Assembly (NCBI GenBank): GCA_036346225.1
Contig: JARFIW010000999.1
Span: 3,021,001-3,085,000 of the forward strand
Length of the DNA stretch: 64,000 nt
Direction: 5' to 3'
DNA from: Platerodrilus igneus
Lineage: Eukaryota > Arthropoda > Insecta > Coleoptera > Lycidae
Shown: piece after piece, positions 31,467 to 43,785 of the stretch
Layout: every line of letters begins with the position of its first letter
How positions within the stretch are numbered: position 1 is the first letter of the stretch
Program-made: the position numbers and the translations under genes
Notes under the pieces: model-generated
Told to the model about the DNA's origin: nothing
The model's database searches: none
Seen by the model: the letters and a program-made list of their open reading frames with translations, nothing else

Positions 31467-33366
31467 TTATAACACGTATTCTTCGAGGTGAGAAGGTAGT
31501 CTTCTTGTTCTACAACTTCTACGTACACTAGGTTGAACATTTCGAGAATTACTTAATTCGACTTGTGATTCAGGAATGTCTGATTGCATTTCGTTAGTTT
31601 CGGGAGTTAAAACTTCTTTTTCGGAGTCTCTAATGTGGACATTGTTACGTGCCAAATTGGCACTTAAACATTGTATTTAGGTAAAGTTTTGATGTATGGA
31701 AGTTTCGCGCCATAATTTCAAAAGACGCGGTGCGCGGGAATTTTAAATAGACTAGGCGTGTACTTCCGTTACGTTAGAGTGCAGTTCGCGCCAATGGGAA
31801 AAAGACAAGGAGTGGGGACAAAGTGGTAAGAGGTTTTGGTGACGCTCTGAAACGTGGCCTTTTGCCTTGGTTCTCGGAGTGAAGTGGTCGCTTTGAGGTA
31901 TCGTATCGTAGCCTTACCTATGTAGATTTCCTTTGCTAATTATCTTTGTTGTCGCCCTTTACCTGTTTTTTCCTGTCTATTCCCTGCATAGGTAGGTAAT
32001 TTGCAACCTTCGGCGAAACGGACTCCACGACCCGAGATGATGAGTCACCATCTTTGGATACTCCGAGATGGAGCCCTGAGGAATCCTGATAGAGGCCAAC
32101 TTTGGTTCAACCCCGCAGAACGTTTGGATTTCCGGGGTAAGTAATACCGTGTTTAATTTGTTCACGAATATGAACTTTTGCTTAAATTTGCGCTGCCCTC
32201 TGCTAGAGGCGTCACTCGCTTTATTCATTGCGCTTGCGCGATGTATCTTATGAACTTTGGTAACTGTATTACCGACTTTTAAGAACTATCACCATATAAA
32301 TGTATCACCAAATTAAAGTGTAATAACATTAAGAACTGGAGCTAGATCTCGTGCAGATACAGAGTTCATTCTTCCTTCAGAATCTCCAATCTGAGTATAT
32401 TCAGCATTACCAACTGGAGCCAAATTCCGTGTAGATACAGAGGTAATTCTTCCTTCAGAATCTCTAATATGAGCATATTCGGCATTACTTTTGAGTAGTG
32501 TAACTTCTTTGACTATGGGATCATATTTGGAATTACGAACAAATTGTCATAGATAAACAGGACCTGGACTTAAAAGCCACGTTGGAATCGTTTCTCCATT
32601 ACCACGCCTTTGATGTCTGAACAATCGTTCATGCGGAGTTTCATTTGTGGAGGTACAGAGTAAGCTTCTTATTGAATGTAGTACTTCTGGAAGTACACTT
32701 TCCCATTGACTTATATTTTTATTTTTAGATTTTAGAGCTAATTGAATTGTACGTCAGATGATACCATTGTACTTTTCAACTTGGCCATTACCGCGAGGGT
32801 TATAAGGTGTAGTTCTGCTAGAAGCGATTCCATTAGAGTTCAAAAACATTTTTAATTCATTAGACATAAATGAGCTCCCTCTGTCAGAGCGAATATAAGA
32901 GGGAGTTCCAAAAAGATAAAAGATATTTTTGAGAGCAGCAACGATAGTTGAAGAAGTCATATCTGGACAGGAGATTGCAAAAGGATATCGTGAGTATTCG
33001 TCAATGATTGTGAGAATATAATGATTATTAATATAGGATACAAGAGGCCTTTAAAATCCACATTTAAACGTTCGAAGGCGGAAGTAGCTTTTATGAGCCT
33101 TCCCTTATATATATATAAAATCTAGGATTAATTTCACAACATACTGGACAAGAAGAAATCATTTTCTTTACATGTTCCATAGAATAAGGTAAATTTTTTA
33201 TTCGAATCCAATGATACATTCGAGTAATTCCAGGGTGACATAAAGTATTATGTAAATCCATAAGTCGAGCTTCGCTAGCAGTTGTCGCAGAACAAATACG
33301 AGAAAGTGCATTCACAGCAGTATTCTGAGGTCCAGGTCTATAAATAATATCGTAACTAAAACACAA
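31467..33366 (-). pseudogene. G2 integrase region, split by solo LTR S2
   Basis: The zinc-binding part is at 33280-33110 (LHNTLCHPGITRMYHWIR and SSCPVC). The core at 32960-32754 has YIRSDRGSSF and NPRGNGQVEKYNG, keeping the second Asp and the Glu of the DDE triad. The C-terminal part resumes across S2 to 31467 (RSCRTRRLPSHLEEYVL). Stops and frameshifts separate the pieces. Confidence 0.8.
31643..32325 (+). mobile_element. Solo LTR, family S (copy S2)
   Basis: TGTTACGTGCC...AAAGTGTAATA between ACAT duplications (31639-31642 and 32326-32329). The palindrome GTGCCAAATTGGCAC is at 31649-31663 and the donor-like GTAAGTAAT at 32137. It is inserted in the G2 integrase. Confidence 0.88.
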
Positions 33367-33533
33367 TAATTCTAATCTCCACTGTAGAATTTTTTCGTTT
33401 TTTATTTTGCTTTAGGATTTTAGATCAAACATAAATGTAACAGAGCATTGATCGGTGATTAGCTTAAAATATCTTCCCATTAGAAAATGCCGCCACGTCC
33501 TAGTTGCTTCAACGATCGCGTATGCTTCTTTTT

Positions 33534-34960
33534 CTACAGACGAGCGTCTACATTCTGTTGAGAAAGAGTCTTTGAAAAGAAGGCAACAGGACGCCCAGAT
33601 TCTGAAAGAGTGGCTCCTTTTGCTTCATTTGAAGCATCAGTTTCTACTGTAAACGTATCCTCATTATGTATAGGTGCAGACGAGGCATTTTCTATCTCTT
33701 TTTTTATACTATAGAAGACTTTTAGAGCTTCGGGAGATAGTGGGAATTTGCTATGAGAAAGGATACTTATTTTGTGTGAAAAACAAGGAATATAATTTGA
33801 AAAATGTGCAAACATTCCAACGACTGTTTTGTGTTATTTGGAGGTGGAATTTCATGCAACGCTCTGAGTCTATCAGGATCAGGCCTAATAGAATAGTAGG
33901 ATATCAAATATGCTAAGAGGTGAATCGAACGAAGAGAGAATTCGCTTTTCTCATTATTTATGGTTAGGTTGAATTTCTTAATAGCTTCTATAAAACGTTG
34001 AAGATTCCCATCATGTTCCTTCTGATCTCTACCACAAACAGTGATATCATCCAGGTAAGTATATGTATCTGATAATTTTTCATTGCGAATAATGTAGTTT
34101 ATGCCTCTTTGAAACGCAGTTACTCTATTCGTTACCCCAAAGGGAATCCGCTTAAACTGTAAAAGTATACCGCAAGCCTCGAATGCAGTATATGGCCGGT
34201 CTTCCTTTTTGGGAAATTGGTGATATGCACCTTTCATGTCAATTTTGCTGAAGACTTGATATTTAGACACACTATTTACAATATCTTCAATACGCGGAAG
34301 AGCATATGCGTCTAACTGAGTGAATCTATTGATTGTCTGAGAATAATCGATTACCATACGTTTGCGGTGATTTTCTGAAGATGTAACTAGAACTTGCGCT
34401 CGCCACGGTGATTTACTTTCTTCAATTATATCCTCAGAGAGTAAGCGTTTAATTTCAGCTTCTATGAATTTGGAATCGCTTTCAGTTTGTCTGCGAGATT
34501 TTATAGCAATTGGCCTACATTCAGGTGTTAAATTTTCAAAGAGAGCTACAGGTTCAATACTAGCTGTAGCTAAAGCACAAACTTTCAACGAAGGTTTTAA
34601 ACCACCAAATTCAACTTCCACTTTAGAGTGTTGTTTCATAAGATCGTGGTCAATTATTATATCTGAGCAAAGATTAGGGAGAATAGACAGACGAACATTA
34701 GGATAGAAGTGATCTTTGGTACGAAGATTAATAATACACTGTCCAGAGGTTCTAGAGTTGAAGGATGTAGATGCCATTGTAACAGACTCTTGTGAAGACA
34801 TTATAGGTAATTTAAGTTTCTTTACAGCTTGGTCACTAATAAAACTACAGGAACTACCAGTATCTATTAGTGCATAGAGAGAGGAATTATTAACTTCTAC
34901 ACGAATCACAGCTTTTGCCAAACATTCAGGTATGGGTTTGGTATTGATAGAGCTAATCAT
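33534..34960 (-). pseudogene. G2 protease, reverse transcriptase and RNase H
   Basis: The frame 34960-33767 carries the aspartic protease motif LIDTGSSCSFIS (about residue 32), then RT with KIDMKGAYHQFP, PFGVTNRVTAFQRG and the catalytic YLDDITVCG. The adjacent frame 33815-33534 continues with the RNase H start VETDASNEAKGATLSESG and RPVAFFSKTLS. A frameshift near 33790 separates them. The RT catalytic box is intact. The rest of RNase H lies in 33530-33370 with stops. Confidence 0.87.
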
Positions 34961-35640
34961 AGAAGCAGAGTGGTTTGAGTTAGACCCATTCTTTTGTGAT
35001 TTGCATACCTAAGAGTAGTGGCCTTTTATTTGGCATATATTACAAAGACTATTCCGAGCTGGACATTTGGATCGAATATGCCATTTAAATCCACAGTAGA
35101 AACTCTTTCTATAAAGTAGCCGCTAATGTTTCTTTAGTTTCACTATATGGAACTTCTTGCTTCAAAGGAACCGCATGATTGACCGGATTGTGGGTTTGTA
35201 TAGAGTTTACATTCAGAGATGTAAAGCATAGATTGTTGTAGAGCTATTTCTAATGATCGAGCTTTTTCATATGCCTCGCTTACGGTCAATAGAGGACTTT
35301 CCAAAAGTCTCTGCCTAATATTGGTATCAGATAAACCACGGATAAAGGCATCCCAAGTGAAATCTTCTTGATGCTTTTCAGCAGTAACAGCTTTAAATTT
35401 ATAATCTTTAGCTACAAAATTTAAAGCTTGTAAAAATTGGTCAACATTTTCTTCAGATAGTTGACTTCGAGTGGCTAACTTATGACGATTATAAACTTCA
35501 TTAACTGGCTTCGCATATATGTCATCGAGGATTGAAATAGCATCTTTATATGCTCCAGCAGCACTAACATACTGGTAGTCTTTGGCAGAGATGTAATTAT
35601 AAAGGATTTTCAATTTATCAGGATCTTCTTTTCCAGATGA
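34961..35640 (-). pseudogene. G2 gag C-terminal part with zinc knuckle
   Basis: The frame 35613-35143 matches the capsid region of G1 (YNRHKLATRSQLSEENVDQF versus YTRHKLAKRPQQPGKTIDQY). A CCHC knuckle CNICQIKGHYS-stop-VC lies near 35010-35055, broken by one TAG. The N-terminal part of gag is missing because RTE-B lies upstream. Confidence 0.8.
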
Positions 35641-37311
35641 AATTTCTAATAATTTGACTAATATAGTTTGGTCTAGGTCTTGCTATATCCTTCTATCTTT
35701 TTCCTATCCAGCTGGCTCTACATAGATATTAGCAACCCGATGGTTGTTAAAGATCTCTAACATGTTTACCATTTATAAGGAAATGAAATATAACCTGGTT
35801 ATCCGCTTCAAAAAGGAAAAGTGTTAAATTATATGTTATGGTAAGGCTTAAGCAACAAAACGCTACCAACATGCCAGACCGCTAACTAATTGTGAGTTAT
35901 GTCCTGGTGACATTTAGTTAACTGATTTTTGTTTTGTTTTGTTTTCGAACTTACTTAAAGTCAATTTGACGCAGCTCTAAATTCTTTTCTATTCTGAGCT
36001 AGTCTAAAAAGGTCTACATACCCTTCACAACCTAAATCTCTAATAATTTGACTAATATAGCTTTGTCTAGGCTTTCCTACTCTATTTTTATTTGGTAGTC
36101 TATAATCTAAGACTTTACTAAATAGTCCCTCATGTCTTAACTGGTGCCCTATCATTCTATCTCTCCTGACTTTCAATTATTTCCACATACAGGGATCCTC
36201 ACCTATCCTTCTATAAACTTCCTCGTTTGTTACTCTATCTGTCCAACTAATCTTTAACATTCTCCTATAACACCAAGTTTCAAAAGCTTCTATCTTTTTC
36301 TTATCTACTTCTTTAATTGTTCTAGTCTCACTACCGTATAGTAGAACGCTCCATACGTACGACTTTAAGAAACTTTTCTATTATCTAAACTAATACTATT
36401 AGCTATTAGTAAGTTTTTCTTTTTTAAAAACATTTTTCTAGCTTGAGCTATTCTAGCTACTATATCCCTTCTGCTACGTCCATCCTTTGTAATTATACTA
36501 CCTAAATAGCAAAATTCACCTACCTCCTCTAACTCGGTATTACCTATTTTTAATTTTGGTTTAGAACTAGGCTGTAACTCACTTGTCATTATCTTTATCT
36601 TTACTGAGTTAATTCTCATACTATAGTTACTCCGTAGTATCTCATCTAAAATATTTAAAAACTCTCCTAACTCTTTTCTAGACTCTGCCATAATGGCTAT
36701 ATCATCTGCAAAACGTAACATGTTTATTTTCTGTCCCTGTACACTAATACCTATCTCTTTTCTCTCTCTGGCTAAGTTTAAAGCTTCCTCAATATAAACA
36801 TTAAAAATCAAGGGAGACAGTATACTACCCTGTCTAACACCCTTTCTAATCTTAGCTTCCTTTTCTATTTCATCAAATCTAATTACTACGCTTTGGTTTT
36901 TATATAGACGGTAAATAATTTTTCTATCCCTATGAGAGATTCCTATTTTTTGCAAAACCCTGAACATAACAATCCAATTAACCCTATCAAATGCTTTTTC
37001 TAAATCTACAAACGCGAAATGAGTCTTTTTATTTTTTTGTAACCTTTTTTCGATAATTACCCTAATCAATAGTATCGATTCTCTAGTCCCTCTGTCTTTA
37101 CGAAAACCATATTGGTCTTCGCCTAAATAATTCTCGGTCAAAGCTTCAACTCTATTTTTAATTATCATTATTGGTATTTTGGAAGCATGAGAAGTTAAAC
37201 TAACTGTTCTAAAATTCTCACACCTATCAGCTCCTGACTTTTTTGGGATTGGGATAATAATATTTTTTTCGAAATCAATTGGAACCTCACCTGTGTCATA
37301 TATTACTTGAC
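35640..37311 (-). mobile_element. RTE-clade LINE (RTE-B), 5'-truncated, inserted in the G2 5' LTR
   Basis: It holds RT (37342-36365), the C-terminal region (36176-35961), a 3' part, and a short second copy of the C-terminal motif near 35645-35690. It differs from family A in sequence, so it is a separate RTE subfamily. Confidence 0.8.
35961..37311 (-). pseudogene. RTE-B reverse transcriptase, 5'-truncated
   Basis: The open part 37311-36365 encodes a nearly complete RT: GEVPIDFEKNIIIPIPKK, FAFVDLEKAFDRVNW, VRQGSILSPLIFNVYIEEAL and the catalytic MLRFADDIAIMAES, followed by the LGSIITKDGRS region. A stop or shift separates the C-terminal frame 36176-35961 (HQLRHEGLFSKVL, GKPRQSYISQIIRDLGCEG). 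The endonuclease is absent through 5' truncation. The first residues of the listed open frame come from LTR sequence. Confidence 0.85.
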
Positions 37312-37370
37312 AGATAGGAAAGTGAATGTCGATAAACAACATCAGGCAACTAGATCATAATTATATCACA
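37312..37370 (-). repeat. G2 5' LTR, first 59 bp
   Basis: Matches the start of the 3' LTR with two differences, then is interrupted by RTE-B. Confidence 0.85.
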
Positions 37371-37900
37371 CCGTGATTATGCTGAAACGATAACCAGGTT
37401 AGACGCCATCTTCATAAAGCCTCGAAACATTATATATACAAGACATAAATTGGCTAAACGTCCACAACAACCCGGTAAGACAATTGATCAATACCTTCAA
37501 GCTCTGAAAATTCTAGCTAAGGATTGCTATTTTCAAGCTATCACGGAGCAACAAAACGAAAACGACCACATACGTGACGCTTTTATTACTGGTATTTCGT
37601 CTATGCATATACGCCAAAGGCTTTTGGGAAAATCACGAACTAGAGTTGGACGATGCTCGTAAGCAAGCTCGCTTGTTGCAATTAACCCAACTGAACAGTG
37701 AATCCTATCAGATTTCTGCTTCATTCACTGTGAACCAATTAGTTAACGCGGTGGTTCACTCCAAACCGACAAAATTTTACCAGAAAGAAGACGGTTTTTT
37801 TGTGGAAATAAACGTCATCGGCGCAAGTTTTGTGCGGCGTTGAACGCTACATGTAGTTCTTGCGGAAAAAAAGGACATTTCTTTAAGGTATGTCAAAGCA
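37371..37900 (+). pseudogene. G1 gag, C-terminal part and CCHC knuckle
   Basis: Continues the G1 capsid from RDYAETITRLDAIFIKPRN (37374) through YTRHKLAKRPQQPGKTIDQY. A frame change near 37620 leads into ARKQARLLQLTQLNSE, and a CCHC knuckle CSSCGKKGHFFKVC lies at about 37852-37893. Confidence 0.82.
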
Positions 37901-38947
37901 AATCGGCAAGTGAAACATCTGCGGCGACCTCAGCTCTTGCGAAAGAACCAGAAGCACAAACTTTATTTTGCGTCATGTCTTCTACTAACTTAAATAAATG
38001 CACCGAGCCTATATTCGTAAATGGTTACAAAACTCGTACATTGGTCGACACAGGAAGCACCGCCTTGTTCATAGATGGAAAATCGTGAAACCATACGATC
38101 TGAGGGTGGAAGCCTGCTCACATGTTGCGATGGCCAGCAGCGAGTACATCTTGGAAGCAAATGGTTGTTGTGAAGTTGACCTAGTTATACAAGGATGCAG
38201 TAGCCGTTCTAACCTACTCGTTTTAAAAATCTCTGTGTCGACATTATTTTAGGTCACGACCTGCTCAAATCCCGTTAGGACATAAAAGTTCACTTTGGTG
38301 GTCCCAAACATCCCCTCAATTTATGTGCTCTTTCGATGCGAAAGTTAAACCGCAACGTCTGTTTAGCAATCTTACTGCGGAATGCAAACCAATAGCCATC
38401 AAATCGAGAAAATACTCCGAAGAAGACATGGTATTTATTCGAGCTGTAATCAAAAAGCTGCTGGACCACAAAATAATAGAAGAAAGCCATTCGCCATGGC
38501 GAGCCTAAGTCCTTGTCACTAAAAATGTGCTTCATAAAAAAGATTGGTAATTGATTACTCCCACACGATTAATCATTTTATTCAATTAGATGCTTATCCG
38601 CTACCGCTCCTTGAAGACATTATTTATAAAATATCTCAGTATAGGGTTTCAAACAAAATTGATCTACAAAGCGCTTACCATCAAATACCTATCGCTGAAG
38701 AAGACAAACTCTATACAGCTTTGAAGCCTGTAGCCGTCTTTATCGTTTTTGCCGTATACCCTTTGGGGTAACTAATGGTGTAGCCTGATTCCAGCGCGCT
38801 CTGAATTCGGTTATACAACAAGAAACTCTCGAAGGTGTTCATACTTATCTCGATGATCTGTTTGTGTGCGGGTGGATCAAGAGGATCACGATTACAAACT
38901 TAAAAGAGTCATGAAAGTTATCCAAAAATACGGACTAACCATTAACA
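37901..38947 (+). pseudogene. G1 protease and first half of reverse transcriptase
   Basis: Aspartic protease LVDTGSTALFIDG near 38040. RT pieces: 38323-38508 (LTAECKPIAIKSRKYSEED), 38544-38771 (VIDYSHTINHFIQLDAYPLP and KIDLQSAYHQIP) and the catalytic YLDDLFVCG near 38848-38874. Frame shifts lie near 38090, 38270, 38520 and 38760. The frame is then interrupted by solo LTR S3 inside GLTIN(K). Confidence 0.82.
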
Positions 38948-39505
38948 TGTTACATTCCAAATTTGGAAATGTATATTTTTAAATATGTGACAAAATTCCC
39001 GCCGTTATTTTAAAATAGACTTGTTAACTTCCTTCATTCCGGACAGTTGCGTTGGCGCAAAAGAATGCGCAGGCGCGGAGTGAGTGGGCAATTGCGCGGA
39101 GTGACACAATATTATTAGCCACGAGCGTCAAGCTGGTAGCAGCTACCTGTGTTACGTGTCTGTTTTCTCTTTCCTTTTTAGAATGTAGGTTCCTCGTTAT
39201 CTTGCCTTATCGTTCCTTACCTCGTTGCTCCTATCGTACCGCTACAAACGACGAAAGAGGAAGACGAATAAATTTGGATTCAACAATGGCGTGATGCAAC
39301 CCACCCAAACAAGGAGATGCCCTGAGATTTAACTGCAAGGCGCGTTTTAAGTGAGTACTTTGCTTTATTTTTGTTTTAAAATAAGAATTGTATCATTGTA
39401 AACGTGTTTGGTATTTGATACAATTTGCCACGTAATTATGTCATAATATTAACTATTGCGCAATATTGTGAAACGTGGACCGTATCAGTGTTGCCAAGTG
39501 TAACA
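38948..39505 (+). mobile_element. Solo LTR, family S (copy S3)
   Basis: TGTTACATTCC...CCAAGTGTAACA between AACA duplications (38944-38947 and 39506-39509). The palindrome TTCCAAATTTGGAA is at 38955-38968 and the donor-like GTGAGTAC at 39351. Confidence 0.9.
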
Positions 39506-40571
39506 AACAAAACCAAAAGTCTATTCTCTTTACAGAAAATTAAAGTGCTAGGATATGTCGTATCAAAAGGAGTAATGAAACCAGATTCTGAGAGACTTTG
39601 TCCTCTAATTGATTTACTAGTTCCTGTTGATTCCACGGAGCTACAGAGAGTGATTGGTATGTTCGCCCACTATTCTAAATGGGTTTCCAACTTCCCCGGA
39701 AAAATGCAAGCACTAGTTAAGAACAAAGCTTTTCCTCTGACTGAAGAAGCCTCGATAGCTTTTAAAAATCTAAAACAAGAAGTTGCTAAGTCTGCTGTAA
39801 ACACTATCGGACCAGAACCTTTCACCGTAGAAACTGATACTAGCGAGTACGCGATAGCGGCGTCTCTAAGCCAAGAAGGAAGACCAGTAGCCTTCTTCTC
39901 GAGAAGTCTCTTGGATACCGAGCGTCATCATTCCTCCGGTGAGAAAGAAGCATATGCTATTATCGAATCAATAAAAAAATGGCGGCAATACTTGGCCGGA
40001 AAACCGATCGTATTAATCACCGATCAATGGTCGGGTAGCGTTCATGTTTGATCAAAAACATACATCTAAAATAAAGAATGAGAAAATTGAGAGATGGAGA
40101 TTAGAACTTTCTAGCTATAAATTCGACATTGTCTGCCGCCCCGGCAAGAACAATGTTGTTGCGGGCGCATTCTCTAGGGTTCGCCATCAAGTAGCCACTA
40201 TTAGCACTGATCTTAATAAACTTTATCAAATACATCAATCGTTATGCCACCCTGGCATTACTCGAATGGCACACTGGGTAAGGAGTAAGAACTTGCCTTA
40301 CTCTATCGATGACATTAAAAAGGTCACATCCGCTTGCAGATCCTGCTCCGAAGTTAAACCCTGTTTTTCCAAAACCGAAGGTGATCTTATAAAGACCACT
40401 AAGCCTTTTGAAAGAATTTCTTTGGACTTTAAAGAAACTTTGCCTAGTGTCACCTCTAACAGGTATATTCTTACTATAATTGACGAATAGTCCCGATTCC
40501 CATTTGCTTACGCTTGTAGAGATATGTCCGCTAAAACCGTAATAGGCTGCCTAATCGAATTATTTTTAACA
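39506..40571 (+). pseudogene. G1 RT connection, RNase H and start of integrase
   Basis: The frame 39510-40051 resumes at KTKSLFSLQKIKVLGY, then GMFAHYSKWVSNFPGKM, and RNase H with PFTVETDTSEYAIAASLSQE and GEKEAYAIIESIKKWRQYL. The next frame 40044-40490 holds WRLELSSYKFDIVCRPGKNN, the integrase zinc domain (HQSLCHPGITRMAHWVR, CRSC) and ISLDFKETLP, with the first catalytic Asp. A TAG at 40488 and the BEL insertion at 40577 end it. Confidence 0.87.
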
Positions 40572-40576
40572 TTGGG

Positions 40577-41104
40577 TGTTCCGTTTATATTGTAAATAAT
40601 TAAAGCTAAATTTTATTTTCTCTTCAGTTTGTTGATTATTTACGTTCGCCTAGGTATATTTAAATTTATTAGAGTAAAATTCTCTGTTTACTTCAAGCAT
40701 ACGCCAACAAGTGCCGCGAGTGCTAAAGCTCTGTGTTATTCCGCATGTGCAAGAACAGTATTGACTAGAAAATCTACGAAGCAAGAGAGAATCGATTTGT
40801 CGTTCGAACAGTCCGCATCGCTGTTTTACACGTTCTACGTAAAACTCCTAATTAGATGAACCGCTTTTCTTCAGAACCGCTATTGACATAAATATGCTTC
40901 GCTACACCCGCAAAAAGCAAAGTAGATGTTACATCGTTTTTTTCGTTGGCGCGGCTTCGTAATCAACAGGTGAGTGCTTTTAGTAAACGCTTGAACTGAG
41001 TAAAAACGTTAATTATATGTTGTTTGTTCATTATCACTTAAATTTTATACAGTCCACTTCTCTCTATCACAAAGCTATTTGAAATTCACCGCAAACATTT
41101 TACA
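40577..41104 (+). repeat. BEL 5' LTR (528 bp)
   Basis: TGTTCCGTTTATATTG...ACATTTTACA. It contains a strong splice-donor-like CAG|GTGAGT (40970). A candidate primer site TGGAACTTCTCGCC begins at 41107. Confidence 0.88.
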
Positions 41105-41200
41105 TTTGGAACTTCTCGCCGATTTGGAAAAACCACAAACTCATATAATTAACCATCAAAGCATTGACAGTCTTAATTAGCATAATTTGTATAGTTTGAG

Positions 41201-42152
41201 TTGTTTACGAGCATTTGTTACCTACTTTGCAATAGGTTTACGTATTTGTTATCGCCGCTAGACTATTATAAATCGCTAAAATTTCGTTCTTATTTCATCC
41301 GCTCTTGCATTCACTTTAATTTAACCATAGCAGAAAAGTTGAAGCGTAATTGTTTTCTACGTAATATCGCAATCAATTCGCTAAAAGAAATATTTGAAAT
41401 CGCTCAAAAATGTACGGTCGAAACAGCCCTTTTAGATTTATTTCGCGAATAGTATGAATCTTGAAACCGTTAGAGAAAATTTCCTTACACACCATAATTG
41501 GATAGTAGGTGCAATTTCTTCCGCCGGTAACGCTGATGAACAATTTGAAATGGAAGACGTCATACGTAAACGCTTTGATAATAACTACTTTAAAGATAAA
41601 AGCGCTCTATTTCAAGCTATTTACCAGCCAATTTTCGCCTCGGGCTGATGTGTCCCCGCCGCTAGATACTTTAAAGTCGAAAGTTTCACTTCCCCCGCTG
41701 ACACTGCCTACGTTTGATGGGGAAAGTTGTTTATTTGAAAGTTTTATTGATGGGTTTGATAGTCTAGTTCATCTTAATAACGATTTGTCGGACGTAGATA
41801 AATTTTCGTATCTTCAATCAGCACTAAAAGATTCCGCACTCCTAACCATTAAAAACTTTGACTTTACAGAAGCCAATTACGCTTTTGCATACCCAAAACT
41901 TCGTGAAAAATATCGTAGTATTCGTCACATTACCTCAGCTCTATGGAACAACATAAATAAATTTCCTAAATTAAACTCCGATAACCCCGCCGGTTTGCAA
42001 AAAATACTTGATATTTTTGTTAATAATTTATAAGTGCTTAAAAAATTTGATTTACCCATAGAGCAATGGGATTTTATTCTTGTACAAATGATCTTAAATC
42101 GCTTGGATGTACACACTGCTCGTAGTTTTGAAATGCACCAAGATCCGACCGC
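41201..42152 (+). pseudogene. BEL gag (DUF1759-type) remnant
   Basis: Frames 41201-41452, 41454-41648 and 41509-42033 together give a BEL/Pao gag: an N-terminal helical part (KLKRNCFLRNIAINSLKEIF), then LTLPTFDGESCLFESFIDGF and DVDKFSYLQSALKDSAL, typical of the DUF1759 region, and FPKLNSDNPAGLQKILDIF. Breaks lie at a TAG near 41450, a frameshift near 41640 and a stop at 42031. The frame runs into the RTE insertion at 42164. Confidence 0.8.
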
Positions 42153-43224
42153 TATCCCATCTTCATCATCATCATTAGGTCTTCAGTTCTAGAACTGGTT
42201 AGACGCGTACCATCATTGTTCCCTATTCTGAACTAACCTACAGATTTCCCTGAAATATGCACAGTTTGCATATATAACTGTCTGATCTAGGTCTACATCT
42301 ACCTTTTTTCAATCTCTGCGTGTAATATATCACATACTATTCCTCAAAAATGCCTTAGAACGTATTCTGCCCTACTATTTCTCTTTTTCCCCAGATATCC
42401 TTGTTTCCCTACTGTAATTTCTGTAACTTATTTGTTATTATATTTGTCTGTCCATGCTATCGTCCTCATACATCTGAAGCACAGCATTTCAAAAGGCTGC
42501 TACCGTTTTTCTGTCTGCGTTTCAGACTGCCCGTATTTCATAGGCATACTGTGCTGTGCTCCACACATATGCTTTCAACAATTTTCTTCTTATTCTATGT
42601 TTGTTGTCTTTCCACATAGGCGCTGTTCTTTCTTGTTAGATGCAGTTCGATCACTTTCTATTGTTTTACAGTTATATGCCTTATTTCTCCGACCTTCAAT
42701 GGTTGTGAAGGGAGGTAAGCAGCCTGTGGCTGCTAAGTTCCCTCAACACTTAACCATTTGGCGATTTAATATATTTTCAAAATTATCTTTTCGCACAGTC
42801 AACATTAGTTGCAGATATTTCGCAACCAACAACTAGTTGTTTATACTAATCATCAGATTTATCTGCGCTTATTTTTTCGTCATTAGGTTTTCCTTCTCAA
42901 AACTGGTTGGACACGTGCCTGCACTTATTTATATTCTGAGCTAGCCTACATAGTTCCCTGAAATTCTCACACAGCATGTGTATTCAGCTCATTCCCTTTC
43001 TATTGTTTTCTAATTTTATGCCCTATTTCACCGAGATTCAGTGAAGGGGGTTAAGCAACCTGTGGCTACCAAGATCCTCCAACACTTAGACATTTGCAGA
43101 AGTAATGGTTTTCCAGTAAATCCTATCACACACTTAACATTATTCGAGAATATTGCCCAACCAATTCTTGTAGTTACTTATAATAATCATCATGTTTAAG
43201 CACAGTTATCTTTTCGTCATTAGT

Positions 43225-43650
43225 TTATCCATCTTGGGATTGGTTGGATGCGTACCTCCATTGATTTCTATTCAGGGCTAGCCTACACATCTCCCTGAAA
43301 CCTCTACAGCCTACATCTTTTACTATCTGTGTGCAGTAGTCTAATCTAGGTCTGCCTCTTCTTCTCTTTTTTCCTATCTCTGCTTCTAATATTTTCCGCA
43401 CTATTCCCTCATGCCGTAGTATGTGGCCTATCATCCTATCTCTCCTATTTTTTACCGTTTTCCACATATTTATTTCTTCTTTTACCATTTTTAGTACCTC
43501 TTCGTTCTTAACTTTGTCTGTCCATGATATCTTCATCATACGTCTGTAGCACCACATTTCAAAGGCTTCTACCTTTTTCTTGTCCGCTTCTCCTACTGTC
43601 CAGGCTTCACAACCGTACAGTGCTGTGCTCCACACATATATTTTAAGCAA
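43225..43650 (-). pseudogene. RTE A2 C-terminal domain
   Basis: LLKIYVWSTALYGCEAWTVG, FEMWCYRRMMKISWTDKV, RDRMIGHILRHEGIVRKI and GRPRLDYCTQIVKDVG are the conserved C-terminal motifs of RTE-type ORF2. Same reading phase as the RT, separated by the stop described there. Confidence 0.88.
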
Positions 43651-43785
43651 TCTTTTCCTTGTTTCTATGTTTGTGGTCTTTGAGCACAGTAGTTGCTTTT
43701 TCTTGTTAAATGTAGCACGACCTTGTGCTAATCTTTGTTTTATATCTTTTGTGCTTTTCCCATCATGCGTTATTTGGCTTCCTAG

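Larger units (their letters stand above)
31304..37375 (-). mobile_element. Gypsy LTR retrotransposon G2, inserted in G1 gag
   Basis: It is bounded by the CCGTG duplication. The minus strand reads 5' LTR (37370 leftwards, only about 59 bp before an RTE insertion), gag, protease, RT, RNase H, integrase and 3' LTR (31448-31309). The coding order and sequence resemble G1, but the LTR sequence is largely different. It contains RTE-B (about 35640-37311) and solo LTR S2. Confidence 0.87.

Noticed and set aside
31393..37373. A direct repeat of about 59 bp flanking G2 and RTE-B that first looked like a giant LINE target duplication
   Set aside because: The left copy extends into a 140-bp TG...CA LTR and the true target duplication is CCGTG; the repeat is simply the two LTRs of G2, one of them interrupted by RTE-B.
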